From the NCBI GenBank assembly GCA_028697205.1, contig JAQVFO010000001.1, positions 71,086 through 135,085 of the forward strand: DNA of 64,000 bases, read 5' to 3'. Position 1 is the first letter of the stretch. Each line of letters starts with the position of its first letter. Below, piece by piece: positions 22,683 to 31,620 of this stretch. A program made the translations under genes and the position numbers. The notes under the pieces are model-generated. The model saw nothing but the letters and a program-made list of their open reading frames with translations. It had not been told where the DNA came from and ran no database searches. The DNA is from Candidatus Altimarinota bacterium (GTDB lineage: Bacteria > Patescibacteriota > Gracilibacteria > BD1-5 > UBA6164).

Positions 22683-23468
22683 TTAATCTTTAATTTTTAA
22701 TTTAACAGGGCAATGGTCAGATCACATAATTGAAGTTAAATACTCCATATTTTCAATCTTATTTATAAAATTTTTATTTACAATAAAATAATCAAGTCTC
22801 CACCCTACGTTTCTAGGTCTTGCTCAAGCCCTATAACTCCACCAACTATAAACGTCTTTTTTTTCTGGATTTAGCTTTCTCCAAACATCTATGTATCAAT
22901 TATTTAAAAGCTCACTTATTTTAGCTCTTTCTATTGGTAAGAATCAAATACTATCTTCATTTTCTTTTGGTCTTGCAATATCAATTTCTTCGTGACAGAT
23001 ATTAAAGTCTCATGTTATTATCACATTTTCACCACTTGCAACTAACTTATTTGCATAATCAATGATTTTATCATAAAATTCAAGTTTATATGTAAGCATC
23101 TCAGTTCCATCTGCTCTTGTTCAACCATTTGGAAAATATCAATTTAAAAGTACAAAATTTGAAGTTTTTATCTCTGTAATTCTTCAATCTGTATGAAAGT
23201 GTTCAACATCTTCAAAATGATTTCTTCAATTTAAAACTTCTAAGCTTTCTTTATAAAAAATGGCAGTTCAAGCATATCAAGCAGTTTCTCAAGCATGCCA
23301 AATGTATTTATATCATTCTATCTCTCAAACATCTTTTAAAAATTGATTCTCAAAGGCTTTTGTTTCTTGTATACAAAGTATGTCAGGATTTTCATTTTTT
23401 ACAAATTCTTTAAATCATTTTGTTGCGACAGCTCTTATTCCATTTACGTTCCAAGTAATTATTTTCAT
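22683..23468 (-). CDS. xthA: Exodeoxyribonuclease III (AP endonuclease)
   Basis: 261 residues of the exonuclease III / EEP family, which cleaves abasic sites and removes 3' blocks. MKIITWNVNGIRA starts the protein with the catalytic Asn, ILCIQETKA carries the metal-binding Glu, and the C-terminus has SIMGSDHCPVKLKI with the catalytic Asp-His. The family is about 255-270 residues. First gene of the minus-strand run ending in uvrC. Divergent from grpE with 135 bases between. Confidence 0.95.
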
Positions 23469-23603
23469 AGGTTTTTGTTAAATTAGTATGTCTTTTATTT
23501 ATTTTAATGTTTTTAATAAAAAGTAAAGTTTTAAATCTTGAAAAAAAATGAAAAATAAATATATTTTAATTCTAATAAATTAATTACTAAAAATATATAC
23601 CAA

Positions 23604-24158
23604 ATGACAAAAAATGAAAAGGAAGAAAAAAAAGAACATGATTTAACTGAAGAAATGCAAGAAGAACTAAGTGAAATTGAAGAAGAGCCTATAAAAGAAG
23701 AAGCAACTGAAGAAGTTTTAGAAGAAAGCACTTGAAATGATGAACTTGCTAAACTTAAAGACGCTTTTGCAAGACAACAAGCTGATTATGATAATTTCAA
23801 AAAAAGAGTTGAAAGAGATAGAGAGGATATGATGTTTTTTTTAAAGGCTGATATACTTAAAAAAGTTTTACCAAGAATTGATGATATGCAAAGGATAATT
23901 TTATCTACTCCAGAAGTTGATAGAAGTGGAGCAATTTATGAATGAATTGTTTCAATTGAAAAAAAATTAGTTACTGATTTAGATAAATTATGAATTAAAG
24001 CATTTGTTTCAAAATGAGAGAAAGTAGATCCAGATAAACATGAGGTTATGACTCAAGTTCCTTGAGAAGAGTGAGTTATAGTAGATGAGTTTGAAAAATG
24101 ATATATGATAGGGAATAGAGTGCTTAGAGTTGCTAAAGTAGTTGTTTGACAATGATAA
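23604..24158 (+). CDS. grpE: Nucleotide exchange factor GrpE
   Basis: 184 residues. An acidic disordered N-terminus (about 50 residues) precedes the long dimerising helix (LKDAFARQQADYDNFKKRVE) and the C-terminal beta domain ending with GYMIGNRVLRVAKVVVGQG, the GrpE signature. It speeds ADP release from DnaK. No dnaK or dnaJ is adjacent. The next gene begins two bases after the stop, suggesting coupling. Confidence 0.95.
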
Positions 24159-24159
24159 T

Positions 24160-25017
24160 ATGCAAAACATAATAATCTCAAATCAAGCTAAATTTAATGA
24201 AATAATTTCAAATTTTAAAAGTTGATGATTTGATAAAATACATATCTTGTCTGATTTTGATAAGACTTTGACAAAGGCTTTTTCTATTAGAAATGATTGA
24301 AAAGTAAGACAAAGTCTTATTTCTGTTTTGAGAAGTGAGTGATACTTATGAGAAGAGTATAGTAAAAAAGCTTATGAATTATATGATTATTATCATCCAA
24401 TTGAGATAGATTCAATTTTATCTCTTAACGAAAAGAAAAAAGAGATGACAACTTGGTGGATAAAACATCTTGATTTGCTTGTAAAATCTAATCTTCATAA
24501 AAAAGATATTGAGAAAGTTATTTATTCAGATTTGATTGATTTTAGGGATTGAGTTAAAGATTTTTTACTTAAATTAGATAAGTATAATATTCCACTTGTT
24601 ATAATCTCAGCAAATTGACTTTGAACAGATTCAATAAAAATGTATTTTGAAAGGGAAGAATCATATACTAAAAATATAAAAATTATCTCAAATTCATTTA
24701 AATGGGATGAAAATTGAAATGCAATATGACATGATGATAGGATAATTCATGTATTTAATAAAGATGAAACTGTTTTAAGTGATTTCCCACTAATTCATAA
24801 TTTAATTGAAACAAGAAAAAATGTAATTTTGCTTTGAGATTCACTTGGTGATCCTCATATGATTACATGATTTGATTATGATAATTTATTAAAAATTTGA
24901 TTCTTAAATGAAAAAAAAGATGAACTACTCAAAGAATATAAAAAAAATTATGATGTGGTTATTACTGATGATTGAGATTTTGGTTTTGTAAATGAGATTA
25001 TTTCATCAATTCATTAA
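24160..25017 (+). CDS. HAD-superfamily pyrimidine 5'-nucleotidase-like protein (UMPH-1 type)
   Basis: 285 residues. HILSDFDKTLT is the HAD nucleophile motif, VIISANG motif II, and ILLGDSLGDPHM the C-terminal acidic motif. The order and spacing match eukaryotic-type cytosolic pyrimidine 5'-nucleotidase, which dephosphorylates UMP/CMP. Starts two bases after the grpE stop. The 3' end overlaps the convergent AGOG gene by 20 bases. Confidence 0.83.
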
Positions 25018-25675
25018 AATTTACCCAGATAATAGCATCAAGATGTATTTCTGGTATTTGAAGTTTTTTTGATAAATCATTATAAAAAAGTTTTATATCT
25101 GTATAATCTTCTTTATACTTTTCAAAAATTTGTGTTAGTCTAGAATCAATTGGAATTTCTATTTTAAATGGGCATATTATAGTTTTTCAGTTATTTATAA
25201 TAGATAATCAATAAAGAAGCATTTTAATTGCAAATACTATGGTCTTTGCATCAATTTTTTGATTCATAGTTGAAGCTAGTTCATCTCTGAGTAAAATTAT
25301 ATTATTTGAATCAAAATCTAATTGTTTTTCAAATTTACTTAAAAGTAATTCAAGTTTTTTAAGTCTTCAAATTTTTGTATCTACAAATCTTTTATTTCAC
25401 TTAGAGTTAGGTAAAAATTGACTTAATTCACTAATTATTCAGTCAGATAAATTTCTATTAGAAAAATAAGTAGCAAATTCTTCCCAATATTTTTCTCAAG
25501 TACTTGATAGTTGATAACAAACTATAGAATTAGCTAAAATTAAACTTAAGAAATCACTTTTTTTTTGAATATTTTTATAAAGTTTTTCTAAGCTTTTATA
25601 TTGTAAATCTTGTTTTTCAATATTTAAAGCATCTTCAATAGTATAATTTTTAAGCAGATTATAAATTTTTTTCAT
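24998..25675 (-). CDS. Archaeal-type 8-oxoguanine DNA glycosylase/AP lyase (AGOG)
   Basis: 225 residues, helical throughout. The C-terminal half has DAKTIVFAIKMLLYG (catalytic Lys of the helix-hairpin-helix glycosylase), PFKIEIPIDSRL (catalytic Asp) and EIHLDAIIWVNF, the signature order of AGOG. AGOG excises 8-oxoguanine and is best known from Archaea. Its presence in a small bacterial genome suggests an old transfer. The length is close to the family norm (about 240). Convergent with the 5'-nucleotidase, 20-base overlap. Confidence 0.82.
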
Positions 25676-25741
25676 AAACTATAATTTAGAATATATTTTT
25701 TAGTTTAAATATAAAAAAAATTTTGTAAAGAAAAAAATAAT

Positions 25742-25769
25742 TTGACAATGATAGTAATATATTTAATAT
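25742..25769 (+). promoter_or_regulatory. Promoter of the small RNA
   Basis: TTGACA (25742-25747), 16-base spacer, TAATAT (25764-25769). The same pair with the same spacing precedes the tRNA-like gene at 25913. Confidence 0.7.
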
Positions 25770-25775
25770 TTAAAT

Positions 25776-25886
25776 GACTTCTTGTAATTCCTCTTCTACT
25801 TGGCAGCGGGGGATGTGGATTACATGGAGTTGTCTCCTCCTTCCACTTCTGTGGATTTTATCCCCGGGCTTGCCCGGGGTTTTTTT
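25776..25886 (+). ncRNA. Small structured RNA with its own promoter and terminator
   Basis: About 110 bases, GC-rich in an AT-rich genome, no open frame. The core folds on itself: GGGGAT..ATCCCC closes the domain, then GTGGA..TCCAC, then GGAGTTGTCTCC as apical hairpin. A textbook terminator (25862-25879, CCCCGGGC TT GCCCGGGG, then seven T) overlaps the closing helix. It lacks the SRP RNA GGAA loop and the tmRNA or RNase P signatures. It could be 6S-like or an antitermination RNA; I cannot name it. Confidence 0.65.
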
Positions 25887-25912
25887 AATATTAAAATAAT
25901 TACAAATTAAAT

Positions 25913-25940
25913 TTGACAATGACTAATAATTAGTTAATAT
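25913..25940 (+). promoter_or_regulatory. Promoter of the tRNA-like gene
   Basis: TTGACA (25913-25918), 16-base spacer, TAATAT (25935-25940). Transcription would start about 17 bases before the acceptor stem. Confidence 0.65.
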
Positions 25941-25963
25941 ATAATTATGAGTTAAAACTCATA

Positions 25964-26129
25964 GGGAATACAGCTCGAGGCAGAGAGCACTAACTAACTG
26001 AGCTTTGTGGATGCGGGATGTATCTCTTAGCAAAGTCAATGCATAGCTAGTAATCTGGAAATGGTTTCAGGTGAATACTTGCATGGTAGAGGTTAGAGGT
26101 CATAGGTTCGAATCCTATTATTCCCACCA
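25964..26129 (+). tRNA. tRNA-like gene interrupted by about 90 bases in the anticodon loop
   Basis: The two ends make a canonical tRNA. Acceptor GGGAATA (25964-25970) pairs with TATTCCC (26119-26125), followed by A and an encoded CCA (26127-26129). The D-arm is GCTC-GAGGCAGA-GAGC, the T-arm ATAGG-TTCGAAT-CCTAT, the variable loop AGGTC. The anticodon stem CTAAC (25990-25994) pairs with GTTAG (26092-26096), but 97 bases lie between them instead of 7. The extra sequence folds (CTTTG..CAAAG, CTGGAAA..TTTCAG, ATGC..GCAT). It is too short for a group I intron, and position 33 is not the usual U, so the anticodon cannot be read off. Alternatives: a very small tmRNA-like RNA (a short frame ends TAG TAA inside), or a degraded gene. 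Strong promoter and terminators argue for expression. Confidence 0.6.
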
Positions 26130-26137
26130 GGTTTCAA

Positions 26138-26177
26138 TACAAAGTCCATACTATAAAAAAGTATAAGTGACTTTGTA
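26138..26177 (+). repeat. Hairpin after the tRNA-like gene
   Basis: TACAAAGTC (26138-26146) pairs with GACTTTGTA (26169-26177), with a second ATAC/GTAT helix inside. Possibly a processing signal for the 3' trailer. Confidence 0.6.
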
Positions 26178-26193
26178 CCAGTACCTCCCTGAG

Positions 26194-26240
26194 GGGGCGC
26201 AAAGCCCCTTTTTCCCCCCCGGTTCGCCGGGGGCTTTTTT
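26194..26240 (+). terminator. Two tandem GC-rich terminators
   Basis: GGGGC-GCAAA-GCCCC followed by TTTTT (26194-26213), then CCCCCGG-TTCG-CCGGGGG followed by CTTTTTT (26216-26240). Unusually strong for this genome. The region 25676-26291 is otherwise gene-free, with AT-rich spacer between the RNA units. Confidence 0.85.
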
Positions 26241-26291
26241 ATGTAAAAAAAATATCTTGGAAAATTTTTCCAAGATATTTTTAAATAATTT

Positions 26292-27752
26292 TTAATTTCA
26301 GGCTTTTTTATCATCATATGCCATTGAACTTGTTTCTTTTAATTTTCTATCTAATAGTAATTTAGTTAAATCTTTTTTAATTTCAGCTTTTGTTATATCT
26401 CATATTTTTCAAGCTCATGGATCTGATAATTTGCTAACAAGATTTTTTGAAACTTGATATTCATATATACTTTGTTTTGTAACTTCTCAGTATATAGCTG
26501 TATCTTTTCAATCAAAGTGTCATAGAGTTGCAAGTGTTTTTTGTAATTCTCTAACATTTTGTGAAACATCTCATAGTTTTGGAGTTCATATTTTTTCTAT
26601 TTGATCATTAGCTTGTTTTAATGCTAAACTTTTTAATTCTTCTAATTTCCTTCTATTTCTATCTTCTTCATCTTTTTTAGCAACAAATAATGCATAATCA
26701 TTTTTTAATTCTTCTCTTGTTTTTGGTCAAAAGTATCACGCTCAAATATCTGTTTTATCATTTATTATTCATTGTTTTAATTGGTAATTAATAAGCACGT
26801 TCTTTATATCATTGTATTTTCAAGTTATTGCTCAACTATATAATTCCATTTCTGTTAATTTTTTTTGTAGTTGTTTTATATCTTCAATTGATGATTCAGG
26901 ATGAATATAAACATCAAAAATATTTTTAGGTAGTATAACTAATTCCTTATCTTTAGTTTCAGGTGTTTCTAATTTTATTTTGTTATTATTTGCTAATTCT
27001 TTTTCTTTTTGAAATACTTTATCTCTTGTTTTTATTCCCCAATATCATGCTCAGTATTCATTTTCATTTTTTATAATTCAATTTTCAATTTGAAATGTTA
27101 CTAAAGTATTTATTAAATCTTTATTATAAATTCAATCAACTTTTCATTTATATATTCATAAAATCTTTAGTTTTTCTTGTAGTAGTTTTACATCATCTAA
27201 TTTTGATGTAATTCATAGATTTTTTGTATAAATTAATTCTTTATTTTGTTTATATTTTGATAGATTTACATTTCATCCATTAAAACTTAATCATACAGGA
27301 GTTTCAGAGCTACCAGATTCAGTTATTATTTTTCATATTACTTTTCTTTTTCACCAAGATAATGCTTTTTTAAGTCAATCATCTCAATATCACATCCAAA
27401 CATCAATTCTGTCTGAATCATATCATCTTTCTCAAGCCGAAACTATTGCTCATCATCTATCAGCTATAATTCAGGTACCAAGTCATTCTAAATATATTTT
27501 TGTTCAGAAATCATATTTTTTTGGTCCTGCAAGCATTCATTCAAATACATTTTGTCATGAAGCTCATCTTATTCATCCTCAATTAAGTTTTATATCAGCT
27601 TCATAGCTTCATTTCAAATAGTAATCTTGATCTGGAAGTGGTGAGTAATATGCAGTTACTATAAAGTATTGTTTTTCTTCTTGTGCTAAGGCTTGTATAG
27701 TTGGAAATACTATAAAGTAAGTAATTATAAATAGAAATATCTTCTTAAACAT
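26292..27752 (-). CDS. Secreted 3D-domain cell-wall protein with three peptidoglycan-binding repeats
   Basis: 486 residues. Signal peptide (MFKKIFLFIITYFIVFPTIQALA), then a 3D domain at about 30-150: FIVTAYYSPLP, FGTKIYLEGLGTGIIADRGG, YDSDRIDVWMG, with the Asp residues that name the fold. The 3D domain is the double-psi barrel of lytic transglycosylases (MltA/Rpf2/YocH group) that cut peptidoglycan glycan strands. Three peptidoglycan-binding-like repeats follow, with KLKILGIYKGKVDGIYN, GAGYWGIKTRDKV and GAGYFGPKTREEL motifs. The helical C-terminus is charged. Paralogue of the next gene upstream. Confidence 0.85.
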
Positions 27753-27821
27753 TAAAAATAGTTATAAAAATATATAATGTCACTAAAAATTTTATCATAT
27801 TTGCGCTATGTAGTCAAAAAT

Positions 27822-27876
27822 GAGTATATTTTGTAATAAAAATTAAATTACTTAATTTTTATTACAAAATATACTC
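27822..27876. repeat. 25-bp inverted repeat, terminator of a 3D-domain gene
   Basis: Arms 27822-27846 and 27852-27876 are perfect complements with loop ATTAC. The right arm contains the last four codons and the TAA of the minus-strand gene at 27862. Longer than a normal terminator stem. Confidence 0.8.
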
Positions 27877-28824
27877 TAAATAGTCTAACATAGATTTAAC
27901 TTTTGGGGCCAGAGTTTGTTTTTGTTTTAATTGTGCAATTTGTATTAATAATCTCTTTGCAGTCTTATCATAATTAATTCCTAACTTAATTTTTAAGTTA
28001 TTTACTCAAGTTTTCAGAGAATTAATTTCTTTTTTATTTAGTAAATTTTCATTTTTTAAAATTGTTCAGTATAACTCATTTATTTTTGTGATAGTTTTTG
28101 GTCAAAAATATCAAGCTCAATCATCATCTTCACTTGTTATAATTCAGTTTTTTAACTGAAATTTTAGTAAAGTAGGTTTTATATCACTATAAATTCAATT
28201 TATTTTTCAATCATATAATCATATTTCACTAAAAAATAGTTGAAGCTTTTTTATATCTTCTTCTGTAGAATCAGGAGTTATATAAAGATCCTGATATAAA
28301 TTTTCTATATTAGATTTAAAATCAAGAGTAATTTTTTCGTTATCTCATACTACATAGCCTTTTAATTCTCTTCTTCCCCAATTTTTACATCTAATTCTTC
28401 ATTCATCTCCAGATCACATCCATATGTCAATTGCGTCATATGATTCTCAATTTTTATCAATTCTATTTATAGCTCATCATCTATCTTCAACAACTCATAC
28501 ACCAAATCAATTTAGGTATATTTTTGTTCAAAAAGCAAATTCTTTTGGTGCAGCAATTGCTCATGTAAACACTTCTTTACCTGAGGCCATATGAAGTCAG
28601 TCTCAGTTAAGTCTTACCTCACTTTTAAAATCTCAAGTAAAATAAGCTTCTTGATCTGGAAGTGGAGTGTAGTATCAAGTAACTACAAAGTTGATTTCTT
28701 GGTTTGTAGTAGTTATTTGATTTGATGTATTATTTGTCTCTCAAGTGAGAGCTTGTACATTTGAATAATTTATTAGAAAAATTGTACTTATAACAAAAAA
28801 TTTGTTAAACAATCGAGGTAACAT
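27862..28824 (-). CDS. Secreted 3D-domain cell-wall protein with one peptidoglycan-binding repeat
   Basis: 320 residues. Signal peptide (LFNKFFVISTIFLINYSNVQA), a Ser/Thr linker, then a 3D domain: FVVTGYYTPLPDQEAYF, FGTKIYLNGFGVGVVEDRGG, YDAIDIWMGSGDEG. A single peptidoglycan-binding-like unit follows (FFSEIGLYDGKINGIY, DGAGYFGPKTITKI), then a basic helical tail. It is a shorter paralogue of the 486-residue protein 110 bases downstream on the same strand. Probable glycan-strand-cleaving or wall-remodelling enzyme. Confidence 0.83.
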
Positions 28825-28986
28825 AGTAAATAATTAATAATTTCATTTAATAATTAATAGTAAATTTGTCATCATTTATCTAACTAATCTTTACTTTAAG
28901 CGAATTTATTAGTTATCTTTATATATTAAAAAATAAATATAGACCGACATTATAACTAAAAAAAATATAAGACAAGTTTTTTTATA

Positions 28987-29014
28987 TTGACAACGCGTAA
29001 TATATATGTATTAT
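28987..29014 (+). promoter_or_regulatory. Promoter of the 29044 gene
   Basis: TTGACA (28987-28992), 16-base spacer, TATTAT (29009-29014), 30 bases before the ATG. Confidence 0.6.
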
Positions 29015-29043
29015 AAATTAAATTAATTTTAATTTATAAATTT

Positions 29044-29307
29044 ATGGAATCTAAAAGTATTACTATTTGAGATGATACTTATGTTTTAATTTCAAGAAAA
29101 TCATTTGAAAAACTTAATAATGAATGAAAAAATCATTATATAAATTATTGTCATGAAATAGCATTAAAGGTAAATCTAATTATTGAAAAATTTAAAATTA
29201 GATTAAAGAAAAAACATATTCAAAATTCTTTTTCTAATAATGATTTATCTGAGGCAATTATGTCTTGAAGTATCACAGAAGAAATTATATCTAATCTATA
29301 TAAATAA
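29044..29307 (+). CDS. Hypothetical small basic protein
   Basis: 87 residues, charged and helical (NYCHEIALKVNLIIEKFKIRLKKKH), with an acidic C-terminus. No domain recognised. It has its own promoter and stands between a 3D-domain gene and the convergent tilS, whose stop begins two bases after its own. The frame contains several TGA glycines. Confidence 0.6.
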
Positions 29308-29308
29308 A

Positions 29309-30259
29309 TTAGAAGTATATTTTATCTCAACTTTTTTTCATTGATAATTTTTTGATTTCTTTAATTGTTTTATTTCATTTTCAATTGATAAATCTAATTA
29401 TTTCTGCAATATTATTTTCAGATAATCAAATAGTGGAATTTCAGTTTCTTATAAAGTAAATATACCTAATTACTTCATTTTGAAGGAATTGTGACAAAGA
29501 GTTGAAACTATTTATTCAGAAGTATTTTAATTCTTCATTTTCATTAGAAAAAGTTTCTAAAAACTTTTTAACTTCATTATCTATGTGTTCTTTTGCTGAT
29601 TCTAGATATCACATAAAATTATTTATATTTTCTTTGAAGTTTAAGTTAACTTTTCATAGTTTTGGAATAATTTCAAGTCTTAGGAAGTTTCTTGTAATTT
29701 CAGTATCTAGATTTGATTTATCTAAAAAGTATTTCAAATTATTTTTATCTAAGTAATCTAAAATTTCATTTTTAGTAATATTTAGAAGAGGTCTTAAAAT
29801 AGATCAAGATTTTTCAGTCATATTTATAAGTCCAGTAATTTTGCTTCATCTAAGCAAATTAAACATAAATGTTTCTATCTTATCATCTAAGTGATGAGCT
29901 GTTAATATGTATTTACTTTTATAAATATGTAATATAGCATCAAAAAATGCATATCTTTTCTCACGAGCTATTTCTTCTATACTTTTGCTAGGTATTTTTT
30001 CATGAATAGCTTTTATATTTGCAATTCATATCTCAACTTGAAATCATAGTTTTTTACCTAGTTCTTCTATAAATTTTTCTTCTTCATCAGCTTCAGGACG
30101 AAGTTTATGATTAAAATAACATACAACTAAATTATCTTTGTATGATGTTTCTAAAATCTGATAAAGTAAATACATAGAATCAGGTCATGTAGAACAGGCT
30201 AAAATTATTTTATCTGAAGGAGAGAAATACGATTTAAGAAATGTTTCAATATTTTGCAT
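29309..30259 (-). CDS. tilS: tRNA(Ile)-lysidine synthetase
   Basis: 316 residues. Converts C34 of the CAU-anticodon tRNA-Ile to lysidine, so that AUA is read as Ile. This is essential where AUA is frequent, as here. The N-terminal PP-loop reads STGPDSMYLL (family SGGxDS), with FNHKLRPEADEE, TAHHLDDKIETFMFNLLRGS and LRPLLNITKNEIL downstream. The C-terminal region is short, like the compact Thermotoga/Aquifex form. Thr and Pro replace the two glycines of the P-loop, which is tolerable in this family but notable. Confidence 0.9.
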
Positions 30260-30343
30260 ATTTTTGAAAATTAATATATAGCTATATTTTTATTGATTTT
30301 TTGTTATAAATCAATAATATTTTATTTTCTTAATTTATATGAT

Positions 30344-30916
30344 ATGTTAAACATTAATTTAGAGAATAAACTATTACATGAACAGTCTATTGAACTAATT
30401 AAAACATTAAAAATTCGTTTTGAAAATAATATGAATCGTCATAAAGATTTTGAATGGGATAAAGTTAAAGAAAAGTTAGAGTCTAGCCATGAAAAACTTT
30501 GGTCATTAAACGAGATGGAATCAACTTGATGAGAACCAGATGTAGTTGCATATGATGATAAAACAGGCGAGTACGTGTTTTTTGATTGTTCTCTGGAGTC
30601 TCCAAAATGACGTAGAAGTTTATGCTATGATAATGAAGCTTTAGAATCAAGAAAAGAATTTAAGCCAAATGATAGTGCAATTAATATGGCAAAAACTATG
30701 TGAATTGAAATTTTAACAGAAGAACAATATAGATGATTACAAAAATTATGAAGTTTTGATACAAAAACATCAAGTTGGGTAAAAACTCCTGAAATCATAA
30801 GGAATTTATGATGAGCCATATTTTGTGATTATCGTTATGATACTGTGTTTGTTTATCATAACTGAGCAGAGTCTTATTATGCAAATAGAGGGTTTCGTTG
30901 AGTACTAAAAGTATAA
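30344..30916 (+). CDS. DUF4256 protein
   Basis: 190 residues matching the DUF4256 pattern along its length: LWSLNEMESTGGEPDVVAYD, DCSLESPKGRRSLCYD, AINMAKTMGIEILTEEQY, TKTSSWVKTPEIIRNLGGA and DTVFVYHNGAESYYANRGFRG. The family is widespread and without known function. Divergent from tilS. The 3' end overlaps the convergent RNHCP gene by 40 bases, across the long hairpin. Glycines are mixed TGA and GGN. Confidence 0.82.
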
Positions 30917-31245
30917 AAAAAATATGATCAAAACAATAAACAAGACTAAAAAGTCTTGTTTATTGTTTTGATAAAGTCAAGAAAGTTATCATCAATTGCT
31001 ACTTTATTTAAAATCTCTTTCCCACATTTCACACACTTATGCTTTATCATCCATCATTTATTTTTCTTATTATCTATTCAAATTGGTTTCATAAGTCAAC
31101 CACAGTCTGATTCTCTATCTCAAGGGAAGTCTTTATCTAGGTGTTTTGAGTATAGACAAAAAGGGCAGTGATTTCTAGCGCTTCACTCAGGGTGTTTATT
31201 TATAGTTTTTCCACAATTTTCACATATAAAACTTTCATTAATCAT
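30877..31245 (-). CDS. RNHCP-domain zinc-ribbon protein
   Basis: 122 residues. The first 85 are an RNHCP domain: FICENCGKTI, GSARNHCPFCLYSKHLD, PGDRESDCGGLM and HKCVKCGKEI, eight Cys in two zinc-ribbon knuckles. Its role is not established. The usual end is near DDNFLDFIKTINK. With UGA as Gly the frame goes on through the 46-base hairpin for another 30 residues (KSCLLFGSYFFY..) to a TAA inside the 3' end of the convergent DUF4256 gene. The extension looks like read-through of terminator DNA rather than a domain. Confidence 0.8.
30927..30972. terminator. 21-bp hairpin between DUF4256 and RNHCP genes
   Basis: Arms 30927-30947 and 30952-30972 are perfect complements around AAAA. It follows the DUF4256 stop and is translated within the RNHCP frame. 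Confidence 0.8.
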
Positions 31246-31336
31246 TTTAAAATGTCACATAAATTTCTATTTTTTAATAAATTTTGATAATAATATCTAA
31301 TTTATTTATAAAAAAAACAATTTTTAATTAAAATAT

Positions 31337-31367
31337 TTGACAATATTTAAATAATATGTTTTAATAT
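31337..31367 (+). promoter_or_regulatory. Promoter of the 31397 gene
   Basis: TTGACA (31337-31342) and TAATAT (31362-31367), spacer 19 bases, 29 bases before the ATG. Confidence 0.5.
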
Positions 31368-31396
31368 ATTTACATTTATTTAATAATATTTAATAT

Positions 31397-31573
31397 ATGA
31401 AAAAATTAGAAATTGGAACATTTAGACATGCTTTCAGAACTGAAATGTCACAAGTAGTATATTGGACTATATTTTGAGCTTTAGCAGTTATTGTATGACT
31501 ACAAATAAATCAAGCTTGAGCATCATATAATGAAGTTGCTCCTATTAACCAAATATATACATATTTTTTATAA
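31397..31573 (+). CDS. Small single-pass membrane protein
   Basis: 58 residues: a basic amphipathic N-terminus (MKKLEIGTFRHAFRTEMSQ), one transmembrane helix (VVYWTIFGALAVIVGLQI) and a short polar tail. It has its own promoter and a perfect terminator, so it is likely a real gene. I do not recognise a family. Confidence 0.65.
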
Positions 31574-31589
31574 AAAATTAAGTATATAT

Positions 31590-31620
31590 AAAAAGAGTAT
31601 TTGAAAAAATACTCTTTTTA
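31590..31620. terminator. Terminator shared by the small membrane gene and mraY
   Basis: AAAAGAGTATTT-GAAA-AAATACTCTTTT with a T-run. The right edge includes the mraY TAA (31618-31620). Confidence 0.8.

Noticed and set aside
25964-26129. tmRNA or group I intron as a firm call
   Set aside because: There is a proper D-arm and no recognisable tag ending in LAA, which speaks against tmRNA. The insert is too short and lacks group I core elements that I can see. Kept as open alternatives only.
26093-26317. Minus-strand frame of 74 codons ending in RIRTYDL
   Set aside because: It runs backwards through the T-arm, the trailer hairpin and both terminators. RIRTYDL-type ends are a known artefact of translating tRNA T-arms.
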